A DNA stretch of 64,000 nucleotides from Agaricus subrufescens (Eukaryota; Basidiomycota; Agaricomycetes; Agaricales; Agaricaceae). Where the stretch lies: contig CM057064.1 of assembly GCA_029945375.1 (NCBI GenBank), forward strand, positions 1,984,001-2,048,000. The letters are read 5' to 3'. This document shows positions 27,325 through 39,617 of the stretch, one piece after another (position 1 is the stretch's first letter; every line of letters starts with the position of its first letter). The notes under the pieces are model-generated. The model did no database searches and had not been told where the DNA came from. It saw nothing but the letters and a program-made list of their open reading frames with translations. A program made the position numbers and the translations under genes.

Positions 27325-30246
27325 CTAAACCTTAAGGGCTAGAACCTGCTTAGAAATCTCGTTACACACGATAAACCACAGATCATCCTCAGGCCTATTA
27401 TTTATTCCTACTACCATCAGCATGTTTTTGTCAGGGTGGTATAACTAAAAGACATTAGTACAAAAGATAAACATTGTTAGGAAAACACGTATGGAAAGTA
27501 AGGCTTTCTTTGTCTTGACTTCATTCCCTTCTTTCTTGGCGTTCTCACACAATTTTCGTGAGTTCTCAAGAGGGTGGGGAAAGCAGGCCATCACCATAGT
27601 AAGTATGCTCTGAAACGTCTTGTCACCATATAAATCAGCATTAGATAAATGCTCGTTGACATTCTCTTGGGTGATAGGGCAACCAACAATAGCACTTGAA
27701 TGTTTTCTGAGACAGTTAGCAGTCTTTCTTGAGCTAGCAGCTGCTGCCTCCTCCACCTTGTGCTTTTTGCAATCTTCATGAAGTTTTTCTCTATGTATCT
27801 ATACTGATTGTAAGTGACCGCTCTGCCAGAATAACCGGAAATCTTACCTTAGTGAGCCGCAGGAGGTCATGACTGAGATGGAAGCAGAATTCTTTGATGA
27901 TGTGTGGTATTGGTCTCTTCTCGTTTCCAAAATCAGCCCATGCTGCTAGAAGATCCAAAAGTCCATCTAAGCCATCTCTTCCACTCCGTACATCCTTCTT
28001 TACCTGCTGTTCATCTTGGTCATACACAAAATATTGTTGTAGGGCCTCTCGAATCTTGAGCTCCTTCAAGGGTACATGTTGATTCCTCTGTTCAATCAGG
28101 ATGTTGATCGCATACTGTTCCAATGCCGCAGGGAACCATATCTGATACTTTTTCCATGCTGCACGCAGCTCACAGATTCCCCAAATGTCCCACTCTTCTC
28201 GAGGAACCTCTTCCCTAAAGACCTTGAAGATTTGAAGCAGGGTAAGCGAGATCTTGTCTGTGTACCACAAACAACGGCAGATGATGGGGATCTCCTTGGC
28301 ATTATACTCCGCCTGGTGTAACAAAGGCTTAGTGGCGGCAATGAGAAACTCCACCACAGGACTCAGGCCACCAGGACCTAGGTGGAAGTTATCTTTGAAG
28401 TGCTTCATAAATGGTGCGTCACGGTTTTCTTGACTGGCGGTAACCATGACTCTCACAAAATGTAACTTGTCTTCCAGGACAAATAAACTCTTGCAGAGCT
28501 TGTTGAAAGCCGTTGGAGGCACGATTGTACAATAGTCAAACTTGCTGACAGTGATGCGGGTCAGGCTGCTTTGGACATTATCTAGTGCCTGAGCGGCGGC
28601 ATTGTAGTATCCTATGGGTGTACGATGGTACTGTCAAACATTAGTATGTAGTTGACAGTGAGGGACGTCAACACCTACCCAGTTAGACCCCTCCAGTAAC
28701 TCTAAACACTTTGTATCTTGTTTCAGATCAATGACATGGTGAACATGGTGGTCAGGGGTCATTGAGATGACGGGGTCCTCTGTCATTATTTCAGTAACGA
28801 TGGCAGCAGGTCATTTCAACAATTCATACCATCCTTAAATCTTCCTTCATCCACTGTAGAAATAGTTTGGCGTTCAGCACAGTGATAAATGAGACAATGA
28901 CCTTGTACCTTCAGATGATTCCATCTCCACTGGATCGGGAGTGCTGACACTGTCCTTGGAAGGGCCTGTTTTTGGCAGAGGCCATTCAAAGTCAGGGAAA
29001 TCAAAGTCCTCTGTGTGTATTGTTAATGACTATATCACTGGTGCTCTTATAGGGAAACTTACTGGTTTTCTCACTAGCCTGTGAGCCTTCCATTTCTTTG
29101 TCACTTTCCATGTACTCTGCATCTGATTGTGGCTCAGCACCTGCCTCTTCCTCAACTGTAGCATTGGGAGCTGGTCCAAGCTGTAAGTCTGGTTCTCCTT
29201 CAAGTCGGGAAATAAAGACGACGTGAGTGTAAGCACGGCTGGGCTTGCGATGGCTGAAATAGAGTCAGTCATCATACAGTACTATTCCAACAACACTCAC
29301 TCTTCGAACATTGAAAACATCAGGTTCTCCTTGTCAGAATTGTATACATGGGCCAGACGTGGAGCCTTGCCTCGGCCTTGACTGCTGATGGTGAGCAATG
29401 AGAAGTGCTCAAAGTCATCTAGCTTGATGTTGACGTGACCTTGCTCTCTTTTCTTCTCAGTGCTTGCACACAGCATGGTGACAATACCCTACTGGATGCT
29501 CTCACTACTGTCGGAAGACTGCAAGGTGACATAGGCTACCAGGCCCTTAACGGTGAGGTTGCTTATACTGATACTTATGTCAGTCGACGAAGATATTTGG
29601 AACAGCAGACTTACTCTGCTGTGGTGGGTATTTTGTGCTCTCCACAATCTACCTTGGAGGTTTCCGGGATCAAGACAACTCGATATATGTATTCCTTTTC
29701 TGTGGCTTTTCTGGCCTTCTTGGATATGCAAGCATCCACCTCGACTTTCTTCGTCATCTACAATGGGAAGAGGCTCAACACCTATGAGCAAATTAGATAT
29801 ATTGCAAAGCTATCATGTGAAAGATGCTCACCATTCCAAGTTTTCACAGTGTATCCGGCATGACGGAAACCTTCTAGATCTGTATGAGGGAAGGCCGGTG
29901 AGGATGTTAAACCACAATAACCAGTGGTCTCAACCTTGATATCCTCCAAGTCGTATGACAAGGAGGACTGGATGGGAGCCTCACTATGGGCCATTGTCTC
30001 TTGATGTTGTTGTTGTATAAGTTCAGCCTTCTTTCGCTTTTGACGGAGATGTGAACCGTTTTTTCTGGGTGGATCAAGTGTAAGAGGCAGTTTTGCACAT
30101 CCCAGTGCTTGTGAGCCTGACCAGTCCTGCCTTTTGTCATCCAGAGGGGTAGGCAAGGCCAGGTGTTTCATCAGCAGAGGTGGTTTCGGGAGATCGTTCA
30201 CATTATTATTATATGACAATTCTTCGACTTCTACTGCCCGTTGCAC
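27325..30246 (-). CDS. Unrecognised 11-exon gene beside the integrase
   Basis: A chain of exons (29832-30246, 29615-29744, 29540-29567, 29301-29488, 29063-29253, 28909-29010, 28830-28853, 28679-28779, 27848-28630, 27520-27798, 27325-27444) joins in frame into about 786 residues with introns of 47-87 nt. I do not recognise a family. Segments with a clear coding look are HVNIKLDDFEHFSLLTIS, an acidic stretch around EEEAGAEPQSDAEYMESDKE, the 260-residue helical exon with KLHFVRVMVTASQENRD and FHLGPGGLSPVVEFL, and a Lys/Ala-rich segment HREKLHEDCKKHKVEEA. No signal peptide, membrane helix or nuclease motif is visible. An apparent TAG at complement(29489-29491) falls inside a 51-nt in-frame intron. 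The first exon and true start are unclear; no ATG fits well, so the 5' end may extend or be lost. The last splice (27445-27519) is also uncertain. It may be a passenger of a mobile element or an orphan host gene. Confidence 0.5.
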
Positions 30247-30613
30247 AAGGCATCTAGTTCTAAATGCGAGAGGGGCATGTAATTTGAGCTGCCAGCATAT
30301 TCATGGCCATGGTGCGTCTACACAGTCAAATGAGAATTTGAGAAAGTCTCTGTGTGGTAGTCGGATGACACTCACCGTGCTCACTAGATATCCTGTCACA
30401 GACATGGCAGAAACCCAAGCCACAGATGGATGCACTACACGTGTGCAGGGGCTGGCTAGGTCCATGGAACAGTCTTCGGTCAGCCAGGGTGTAGTGTGAG
30501 ACAACGTGGCATGGGTTTCCCCATTTATCATGGGGTCATGGCACAGGCTTGTACGTCAACAAAATTTCGAAGTATGAGATGCCAATTCCAGTGAGAAAGG
30601 GGCAGGCGGGGTG

Positions 30614-30733
30614 CATCAGAAAAAGGTTTGGCTACTTGAAGCTACTTGAAGCTACTTGAGGGCTACTTGAAAATTCTCAAGTAGCCCTCAAGTAGCTTCA
30701 AGTAGCTTCAAGTAGCCAGACCTTTTGCTGATG
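30614..30733. repeat. Near-perfect inverted repeat: 57-bp arms, 6-nt loop
   Basis: The left arm (30614-30670) and right arm (30677-30733) are reverse complements at 55 of 57 positions, with the loop aaattc. Each arm consists of four tandem units of the type gctacttga. The structure would fold into a very stable hairpin in single-stranded DNA or RNA. It lies upstream of the unrecognised minus-strand gene, between it and the pseudogene on the plus strand. Confidence 0.95.
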
Positions 30734-30924
30734 TGATTGGAGTGGGGGGTTGTATTGCTCGGCTCATATGCTGATCACGATCAACAACATGGTTATTGAA
30801 TTGAGGAATCTACATCACTAATATTAGAGGTATGGTGAGGGAGACGTGAGGAGGATTGGTGCGTACTCATTATAGTCATCTAGGAGACATGTGTTGTCAT
30901 TAAACGGTTGTGTCAACTACAACG

Positions 30925-30976
30925 ACTCTGGTGAAACCCAGTAGCCATCCACTCTGGTGAAACCCAGTAGTCACCG
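30925..30976. repeat. 26-bp tandem duplication
   Basis: Two adjacent copies begin with actctggtgaaacccagtag and differ only in the last six bases. The unit has a small internal palindrome (CTGG/CCAG). It is 190 bp from the large hairpin. Confidence 0.85.
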
Positions 30977-31278
30977 CAACCAGGTAGTGCAGGCATATCA
31001 TGGTAGGTATATGAGGGGGTAAAAGAGCAGAAAGTGTGACAGCATTGCTTGTGATGTGGTCACCCAGAACACATGACTGGGAAGTTAATCAACATCGTTA
31101 CATCAAATGGTGGCTGCAAGAATAGACTCACCCCGTTTTTATTCTCCTACGCCATCACAGGTGCCAAGCATCTGCATATGCGCCTGAAGACACCCTATCT
31201 GACAGGAAACACAGGTATGATTGCAATAGCATTCATTAAGACAGCACTATCTCACCTTATGACTGCTTTTCAGACCCT

Positions 31279-31647
31279 GCTGCAACTACATCGACCACCC
31301 TGGTACATCTACTGGGATTCACCAGAGACAGTGTGTTCTTGCGAAGACTGAGTTTGCTCTCCACTATGGCATACTGGCAAGTTGTCCTGGCACTGGCGAC
31401 AAGATTTCGCTCACTTGGATCATTGATCATGAAGCTGACTGGAATGACAATGAGTTTCATGTTCAGAAGCGATGCTGGATTGGGAGTTGAGAATATATGG
31501 GTTGCAGAATGGAAAGGGTGCGAGGTGATAGATGTATGCGCTGTTGACAGCAAGAATGAGGATCTTCGAGCTGCTCTTCAAGTTAAAGTGCAAGAGGAGG
31601 ATTTGTTGAAGGAGGGTGTAGTCAAGACAGATGAGAGAAGGTATTGA
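31279..31647 (+). CDS. Possible exon of an unknown protein
   Basis: After a CTTTTCAG acceptor, an open frame runs from about 31279 to a TGA at 31645. Its end (GVENIWVAEWKGCEVIDVC and DLRAALQVKVQEEDLLKEG) looks like real protein in composition. No start codon, upstream exon or domain could be identified. It could be a remnant within the mosaic segment, or chance. It does not resemble the N-terminus expected for the pseudogene downstream. Confidence 0.25.
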   Translation, partial: AATTSTTLVHLLGFTRDSVFLRRLSLLSTMAYWQVVLALATRFRSLGSLIMKLTGMTMSFMFRSDAGLGVENIWVAEWKGCEVIDVCAVDSKNEDLRAALQVKVQEEDLLKEGVVKTDERRY

Positions 31648-31721
31648 CAGTTGATTAGGGAGGGACAAGCTGGAGGTAAGGAACATTTCTCATTGAGCAT
31701 ATTATAGACTAAATATCAGTT

Positions 31722-33504
31722 TAGCCCACCGGGTGACCAACAAAACTTACAGATGGGTCTCAGAGGCCAGATTCCATCCCTCTGGACACAAGGTTATCGC
31801 TACTAAATGGTACACATCCTCCCGTTCCCTCAGAGCAGGTGAGGGTTGGGAATACAACGTCCCTATTCTGGAGGATCGCGAGGCAGCAATTGGGGCCGGT
31901 AGCAGCACTTGAGTTCTTGGTCATTCATTGCCACTTGAATGGACGGTTGATGATTATGAGAGCCAACAGATTGGACCTGAACAATTCATCTGGTCTGGCC
32001 AGGATTGCATTATCTTTTCAAAGAATGTTCAGGGTTCCAATGCTTTTGAATATAGCAAAGGTAAGTTTTACTCAACGATGTGTTTTTGACTATAACTTAT
32101 GACAATGGTTTCTTCCGCATTTAGACGTTCATCAGGGCATATATTCAATCTTCCAGAGGAACCTGACATCAGGCTGTACCGAAACTCTTGTAGACGCATA
32201 CCCTGGTGGTGCCAGTAGACCAGAACTTTCGCGTGACGGACGGACACTTGCCTTTGTTCATCGTGTTTGAGATAAGGAAGCTCTGGTCCTCAAGTAAGTT
32301 CCATTTTATAGCAATTTGACAGGTTGTCTAACTCTGTCTGTAAAGGGATCTTCAAACAGGCACTCTCCATCACATTTGGCATGGACTTACCTACAATTTA
32401 ACAACTATATCCGCACCAATGGGTACATACCTGTCTTTCACTTTCTCACCCTCGGATGACGCTGTTATCATCTGGGCTGCTGGGCAGATCTATTGCGTCC
32501 CCATCCAAGTGAATGACCAGGGAGAGAAAGTAGCATCTGGCCAACAACCCTCCTCTATACCCTTCACAGCTCATATTGAGAAGAACCTTGCCAAAACTCT
32601 TACAGGGGGCACGGATATCTTGGAGCAGGAGACTGTGGGAACACAACGCATGCATTCCCTCAAGAACCTTCGTGTAGACGAGAATGGGGAGCGGGTCATG
32701 TTTGAGGGTGCTGGATTGACCTACATCCACAATCTTTGATCAAAAGAGACCCACCAGGTTCCTATTGCTCACCCTGAGGCACCGTACTATCCCCCCAACT
32801 TTGTTCATGGCCGAAAGGAATTGATCATTCATACTCATTGGTCAGACACCAAGTTCACATCGTTTGAGCTCTCCAATTTTGATACTGGTGCCTCCCATGA
32901 ATTCGAGGGTCTTCCTTTGGGAAGATATTTCTCCCCTGTCATCTGCGAGTGTACTGGTTTGTCACGCCAGATTGCATTCATCAAGACGTCAGGCACTACA
33001 CTTACGGGCAATGTTGTTGCGACATCTAGGCCTGGACTCTACCTCGCAGATATCAGACTTCCTTCAACCAATGAAGAAAAGATTTCTATCCGTAACATCC
33101 AATTTATCCCCTCGCAAATCGATCCCGATGACTGTGTTAACATGAGGTTCATTGATGGTCCAAGCCAACTTCTTGTTCAAGATTCCCAGACTGCCTTCGT
33201 AATTGACCTGAAAGGTGCTGATGGAAATGGGGACTATGAACATACTACTATAGCCTCCGGACACATGTCGGCTGAGCTAACAGTGTCATCTGTGGAGCGT
33301 AATAGAGTCCCGCAGTTCATCTCTTTCGTTGACTTCTTCAACGTGTTTTTGGCCCCTGGGGATTCGGCTCAGGAAGGGGAAGGAGTTTGGTCTAAACCTG
33401 CAAATGCTACCAAGGGACTGGTAAGAGTGAGTTTGGATGGTGGACATGATGTGACATGGAGTTTGGATGGTAAAACAGTGATGGGCACCGCTCATGATCG
33501 TTAA
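31722..33504 (+). pseudogene. Truncated beta-propeller part of an amidohydrolase-type protein
   Basis: Exons 31722-32060, 32125-32293 and 32346-33504 (introns 64 and 52 nt) keep one frame. They encode motifs of a large fungal protein with a Tricorn/WD40-like propeller followed by a metal-dependent amidohydrolase domain: YRWVSEARFHPSGHKVIATKW, GPEQFIWSG, GGASRPELSRDGRTLAFV and GLVRVSLDGGHDVTWS. Three in-frame TGA codons interrupt it (31910-31912, 32268-32270, 32737-32739). Each sits where CGA (Arg) would fit. Similarity ends abruptly after DGKTV at about 33483, and a stop follows seven codons later, so the whole hydrolase domain is missing. The N-terminus is also absent. Intact relatives are probably secreted hydrolases. 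Recognition rests on recalled family members. Confidence 0.72.
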
Positions 33505-36500
33505 CATGTTCACGCTTTACATTAACATGACCGTCAAGTTGCAGTTCTGGCGTCCTGCTAACACTGCAAAGGATTTGGACATTTGTAGCATTGCTTTCTT
33601 GGGACTTTAGCTATTTGCAGAATTTATATGTTATTTTTAGTCTCGAAACAATTTCTGTGACAGTGTTTATGATCTTATCATATGGCACTCAGGCGGCCGG
33701 CTTAACGATCAAAAGTGATCACGATCGCGTTCTGCAAATTGTGCACCCCAAATCATGCGATGTTTTGGAATGTGCAACATTTCTAAAACACATGACCTTA
33801 CTTTGGTCGCACCTCCTTATGGCCCGACCTTTGAAATTCCAAATTAGCGCGCTACTCTCAACCTCCCACCTTTTAGGTAGGTCTTTTGAATTTTTAAAAG
33901 ATCAACCCTTAGTATTTATTGCACACTATTACTGCCATAAGCCAGGCGTCAATGCAGTGCTAGTATAGTCAATCACTCGTGTGATGGATCTACTAAGCTC
34001 GGCAAATGAAAACTAGCAAGTTTATCACTCGAATCGGGTTAGTTGCAATCCAATAAGTAGCCTTCAGTTTACCTTACTTCGCAGGCCTGCCGACATACAA
34101 AGGGGCACAATGGGCTCATTATACCAGTCAAAGCTCTTTGAAGTTTCATCAAACAAACCAAATTTGGTTGTCATATAGCCACAAGGCACACAGCACAATA
34201 CCTCATGGCCATTGACAAGCAACTGTTATGCTGTTCTTGTTTCGCTGTTATGGGTCTGGAATATTGAGGCCGAGGCAATCGTGCTTTCACACAGGCCACA
34301 TATAGGATACAACGGGCACTGTGACATGAATGGGACAATCCGATTAATGAACACAGAAATAAACCTTCCCCTTCACGGATAAGTATGACCGTCATACCGG
34401 AGAGAACAATGAAGATGGGGGTCAGTTGTTAACTGTGCTAATCATATAAGCATAATTGTCTGCTCCTTGCCCAAAGTGAATTGCTTCGCATGTCATGCTC
34501 CGTTCATTAATCCCCTTCATTTCAAGGGTATGTCCCCCATTTCTTGGCGAAGGGGGTCTAGAAATACGCGGACATTTCGTGGTGGAAATAGCAATGGATT
34601 CCAACTTCTATAATGGTGGAGGAAGCATGGTACACAATGGAAATAAACAGTGATATGGGTCAAGGGTGCTCAACGGAGCTCCCATAAGATATTTGACTAC
34701 ATGGTACGATTAATATCCCGTCGCTCTTTGCCGGCTTCTGCACAGGTGGCTCGTGTTAATGTTGTCTCGGAATAGAGTCGCCAGATCCGTGAACCATGGA
34801 AGATATATAAAGTTGTTGAGTCAGACTCACGACTGTTTCTTTGTCTTTCTCCCGATTTGTAGAAAGAACCAGCAGGCAATGACGCGTCATCCTGGGCATC
34901 CAGTCCATAGCGAAATCGGAAATTAAGTACACTACTGCGGACTTCATGTAGCAAAACAAACTGGACCAGCTATATACGCGGTCGTGATCTCAGCGGCCAT
35001 TGATGAGCCGATTTAACAGCTCTACAAGCGGGGTTCCACTCTGAGAAGAAGTTGCTCTGTTCGAAGAAGTGGGTTTTTCGTTGATGTTCGAAGAAGCTGT
35101 GATACATGTGGTTACATTCCCACTAGCCTCTAGTTCGGTCACTAAACAATGTTTACTCATCACGCCATCGACCTTCCGGCGGCAAAAAAAGGAAATTTGA
35201 ACGGGCAGACAAACCAGTCAATAGCCGGTGAACCTTCCAAGACCCTATCCACAACAGAAAGGAAGCGTTTGCGGTTGGATATAACAGTAAAAACAGATTT
35301 TAGCCAATCCTATACATAGCGGAGAAGTTGACAGCGGCATTGAATTTAAGGGCATAGTTGAACAAGCTCAATGTTCGCTCTTGGAAACAGCCTAAGGAGA
35401 GTAGCAGGCTCGTAATACTCCGTCTACCTGATGGTCGATACGTGATTATACCTATCTTTCCCCGACAATTGTTATGATCTTCAAACTGACTCGGCATAGG
35501 GTGCTGGGGGGATAGCCAATTAGTTATCATAGCGATCATGACGGTCCATCTGTAGGATACACATCGATATCAGAGGTCCTTGGAGCACAGGGGGAGGCAA
35601 ATCCCCGAGATAGATTATTTGGACACCGGAGTCATCCGACATTGATACGAGACTGGAATTCCGGACCGTTCTGTCCCAGGTCGGATTAGCGGAACGGGAT
35701 AACGCCCATTAAAACAAAACATCGAATTCTCGCTGAATGCCGCCACCTATTCACAATGAAATATTCATATTGTTGCCACATACTCACGTCAACTAATGAA
35801 CATCAAGAAGTTGGCAATTAAATGGCACTAAATTAAAGTCAGGCCTTCGTTATCGTCTTCACCAGGGTATTCGCTGAGATTATCAAACGTGTGGTCCACC
35901 AGTCACCCTGGACTGAATTCGTTCCGTTTTCCCAGCCTTCCTAGGCCTAAGCCAATCAGCGTTGATAAATGCCTACCGTGTGTTTCTGTCGATCATCGAT
36001 AGGACCGATCATCTTTTAAGAATTTCTGGGTCTCGGTGTCAACGAGGCATCCCACAGGCCCATTAATGACACGCATACAGGGTGCAAGTCATAAAGAAAG
36101 GGGCGCATTATGGGTTTATCTTATCGAATTATACGTGATTGGCAGAGATAAGATAAAGTTTCCCTTGTGATTATGGATTTGAGCGTTGATCGCATATGGG
36201 CGCACCATAAATGTGAGAATTAATACATGGTCTGAGGGTTTAAAAAATTGCCAAGCAACCTGCATTAAAGTTTTTCAGCAAGAGCCAGTTTCCGGTTTGA
36301 CACAGCCAGCCGGATGATTACTCAGTCCACAGCCTCCAATCGATGTCAAACCATTGGCTGTGAATTGGACGTGAGGCTGAGGCAAGGCGCGGCAAGTGGT
36401 ACTTTCTGTCATGACTAAATAAAACACGCGCCAGAGACAGACGAGAGGAAGAGAGAGGTAACCCAAGCAATCGCACTGATCCGAATGCCCTGATTGACGT

Positions 36501-39500
36501 TTGCTTATTACAAAACCGACAGCTATCTTGACTTAGCAGTGGTATTCGAGGTTCGGTGGTGGTAAGGTTAATAACCACATGGTGTTCTTGGCTAATTCGG
36601 GTTTCAAGAGTTCAAATGAAATGAACGTGATCTTTTTCGTAAGCCAGCAACCGATAAGCCAGGCGTGCTGAATGCAATATTCAGTAACTCGGTGATGGTT
36701 GGATGTTGGTAACCCTTCATCTCGTTTCCCCAGGTTACTTACACTCAGGGTGTATATGCGAGCGTGCGGGGTTGTGGCAGGCAAAAATTTACATTGCACT
36801 ACTGTACTACTTAGTTTCAAAACGTACGGACCTTTTATACAAGTGTGCATGTGATTGGGTGCGCCAGAACGACATCCTATGTGGCGTTCAGTTATTTGCC
36901 AGCCTTCGTATCGCCATGGCACTCACCCCAAATCGGTGCAGCAGTTTGTTCCACAAATGTACTCCTGGCAAGTCATTCATTAAACCGTACGAACCTACGA
37001 GATAACCTCTCAGATATCATTTAAAGTCCCAAAGTATATACATCTTTTCTCCGCAACTTTTTCATATCCGTTCACTCAATCCTTTACTTCCAAACGTACT
37101 CTCGGAAATAAAAAAAATTTTCTTTCAATGTTCCACGATAAAAGGTCGGCTTCGGGATACGTGATCGCGATTCGCTCCGTTCCGAAATTCCGTTGCTGAG
37201 CCCTGTCATTGGCTCTAATGCTCTGGATCAGCAGTAAAGATCTACCAACTATCCTCGAATAGGATGGCGGCTTTACCATAAACGATACTCAGGGAGGGCG
37301 GGAATGACAACGAACCTGGATTTCGGACCTGAAAGAAGGGAATCACGCGACGGTAACGCGTGCCAACATTTGACCAACATACATAACGGAATGGGGGGGG
37401 CGGCGGGGTTCGGGCCTGGTTGCGTTACACCGAACGTAATCCAACTGATCTATTCGATTGGAGGTGAAGATTTTAACTAAAGCTACATAACGTCGGCTCT
37501 AGGATTGTAATGGGAAAGAGGGGAACATGGACGTAAGGCTTCGAACGTGGGATTAGATCGACGAGAAAATCTATAGCATTTAGCATTTACTACCCAGTTC
37601 AGTAAAAATTTCCCGAGATTCCGAACATTTGAGACGTTCATGTCTTAGCCCTCTCCTAAGATGTCCATTCGACTTCTTTCCCGACGGAGAACGTCGGACA
37701 TCGACTGTACACTACTCTTCTTGAATTTTACTTATATGGACCACTTCTTGCCAGTGCCTTCGGCTTCAATAAGCTATTAGCGGTATGTTTTTGTCTCGCT
37801 AGACCCTTGCTTGAAACAATCACGTAAGAGCGAGAAGAAGAAAAAATATGTATATCGCTAACATAGCGAACCCGCTCGAAACGGATACACACGAACGCTA
37901 CACCCTCGAAAGTGGGAGAACCAACACAAAGACTCGAAACACCCTCGCCGATTCTTGAGAATCGGCAAAAATTCGAGGTCAGTCTCGGAGTAATCTCTTT
38001 TTTTATCAAAGTCCTTATGTCTAGTGTGATAGCTGCTCGTCCTCTCTTTCGGATCTGTTATGCTTTTAGGAGTCGATCACAAGTTCTGATCACTGATCAA
38101 TAACAAAAAAAAAACACACTTTTTTCGGGATTTCCCCCCGGCCTACGGGTTGTATCCTCGGAGTAAGGTAATATGCTAATCAGATAACTATATTGTTCTG
38201 GCTCCAAGACTATGCTGTGGAGTATGTCTGGAATGAAGGTGAAGATACGTCGGTTTCTAGTGGCATTGCTGAAGGCAAGGATGTTGAAAACTAGCCTGAT
38301 TTCGTGCGTAGGCTGTTTCGAACTGGTGCAATTGCGCACTATACAGCACCAGCGACCCACTACACATTTCATTCCAAAGTCCATGCACCGCGTACACGAA
38401 GCTATTGTGTAGCGAGCGACTAACCGAGCTGACACAAAAAGGAAAAAACCCAGCTAGATAATAACACCACAATGGACTTGGACAAGAGAAACCCAACCAA
38501 CGGTCCATTGCCAGACCTCTCGTTGAACAAAATGCTTGTCGAATTTAGATAAAGTAAATGACCGCCACAAGCATGGTCATTAAGTCTAGAGTCACCACTG
38601 GACTCAACGCCACCGCCTTAAAGCTCCCGAAAAACACGCTCAACCACCCTCCCAGTGTCACACGCAGGTCGCACTGAAAGCAAGACTGCATTGAGAAAGC
38701 TTGTGAAACGGTAATACATACATCGTGAGTCCTATTCTCACTTGCACGTCAAAAGCCTGAAGGGAGGAATCTAAAAGAGGCAAGGTCTGTTGAGTATAAA
38801 TTGACCAATGGCCAGCCGTTCCGTGCATTTCCCAATCGAGTCGAACCCAACCCCGCAATCGGACATCCTAAGGATGGTCCATGGCCCAGTGGAGCCAAAC
38901 TTTACGTTGATGACACTGTATATGCGTTCTGTGGCGTCGTATCAATCACGAGAAGGGTGGGCCGAGGGTCGCCTCGCGTGGTTGTAATTTCTGGCGCATG
39001 CCGAATCTCCCACCTACCACCCCCCCATCGTCAATAACATCCTTTCAATTATCTCCTGCAGTTCACACCGAGCAAGTTCACGAAATCCACGTATTTGTCA
39101 TTGAAATCCAAAAAGCCCGTTAACATCAGAAACATTATTACTAAAGTTCGTCACTACTTTCCCTACGTTACCCCAAAAAACGAAATAGAATAATGTTACA
39201 AAATATACAACGCGAGCCAGAATCGTCAAGTATAGTACATAAGGGGAAAGAAGCAATGGTACATTTTGCGAGGCAGCGACCGAAGAAAAAGAATGGCATG
39301 CCGTCCTGGGACCAAGTCTGAACTTGGGAGAGAGTATGGGGGCCATCTGCATAGCCCGGACGAAGCGAGGATGGTTTGCATTAAGTAAGGGTAGCAAATG
39401 TGGCACGGCGAGTGCAATACGACAATAAGAATAAGGGGGAAGCGAGGGTATCATTAGGGAAGATGTGTGTCGTAGAGTTAATCGTATGAGTGTCGAATGC

Positions 39501-39617
39501 AAGCGATGTGTCGATGTGACATGGAAGAGGGTATGCGAATATGCTGAGGGTAACAAACAAAAAGCATTAAGATGAAGACAGTAGGGGCCCGGCGTTCGAT
39601 GCAAGGGTAATGAATCT
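33505..39617. other. Gene desert of 6.1 kb
   Basis: The longest frames (33591-33968 plus, 36533-36922 minus, 38097-38435 minus, 39098-39715 minus) show no domain, no exon chain and unlikely composition. I see no repeat of note or RNA gene. The start of this interval coincides with the abrupt end of similarity in the propeller pseudogene. The last few hundred bases hold the 3' untranslated region of the Ecl1-family gene. Confidence 0.5.

Noticed and set aside
29489..29491. In-frame TAG that seemed to break the unknown gene
   Set aside because: A 51-nt GT-AG intron (29489-29539) removes it in phase, so it is not counted as a disabling mutation.
36533..36922. 129-codon minus-strand frame
   Set aside because: No motif and no flanking exons.
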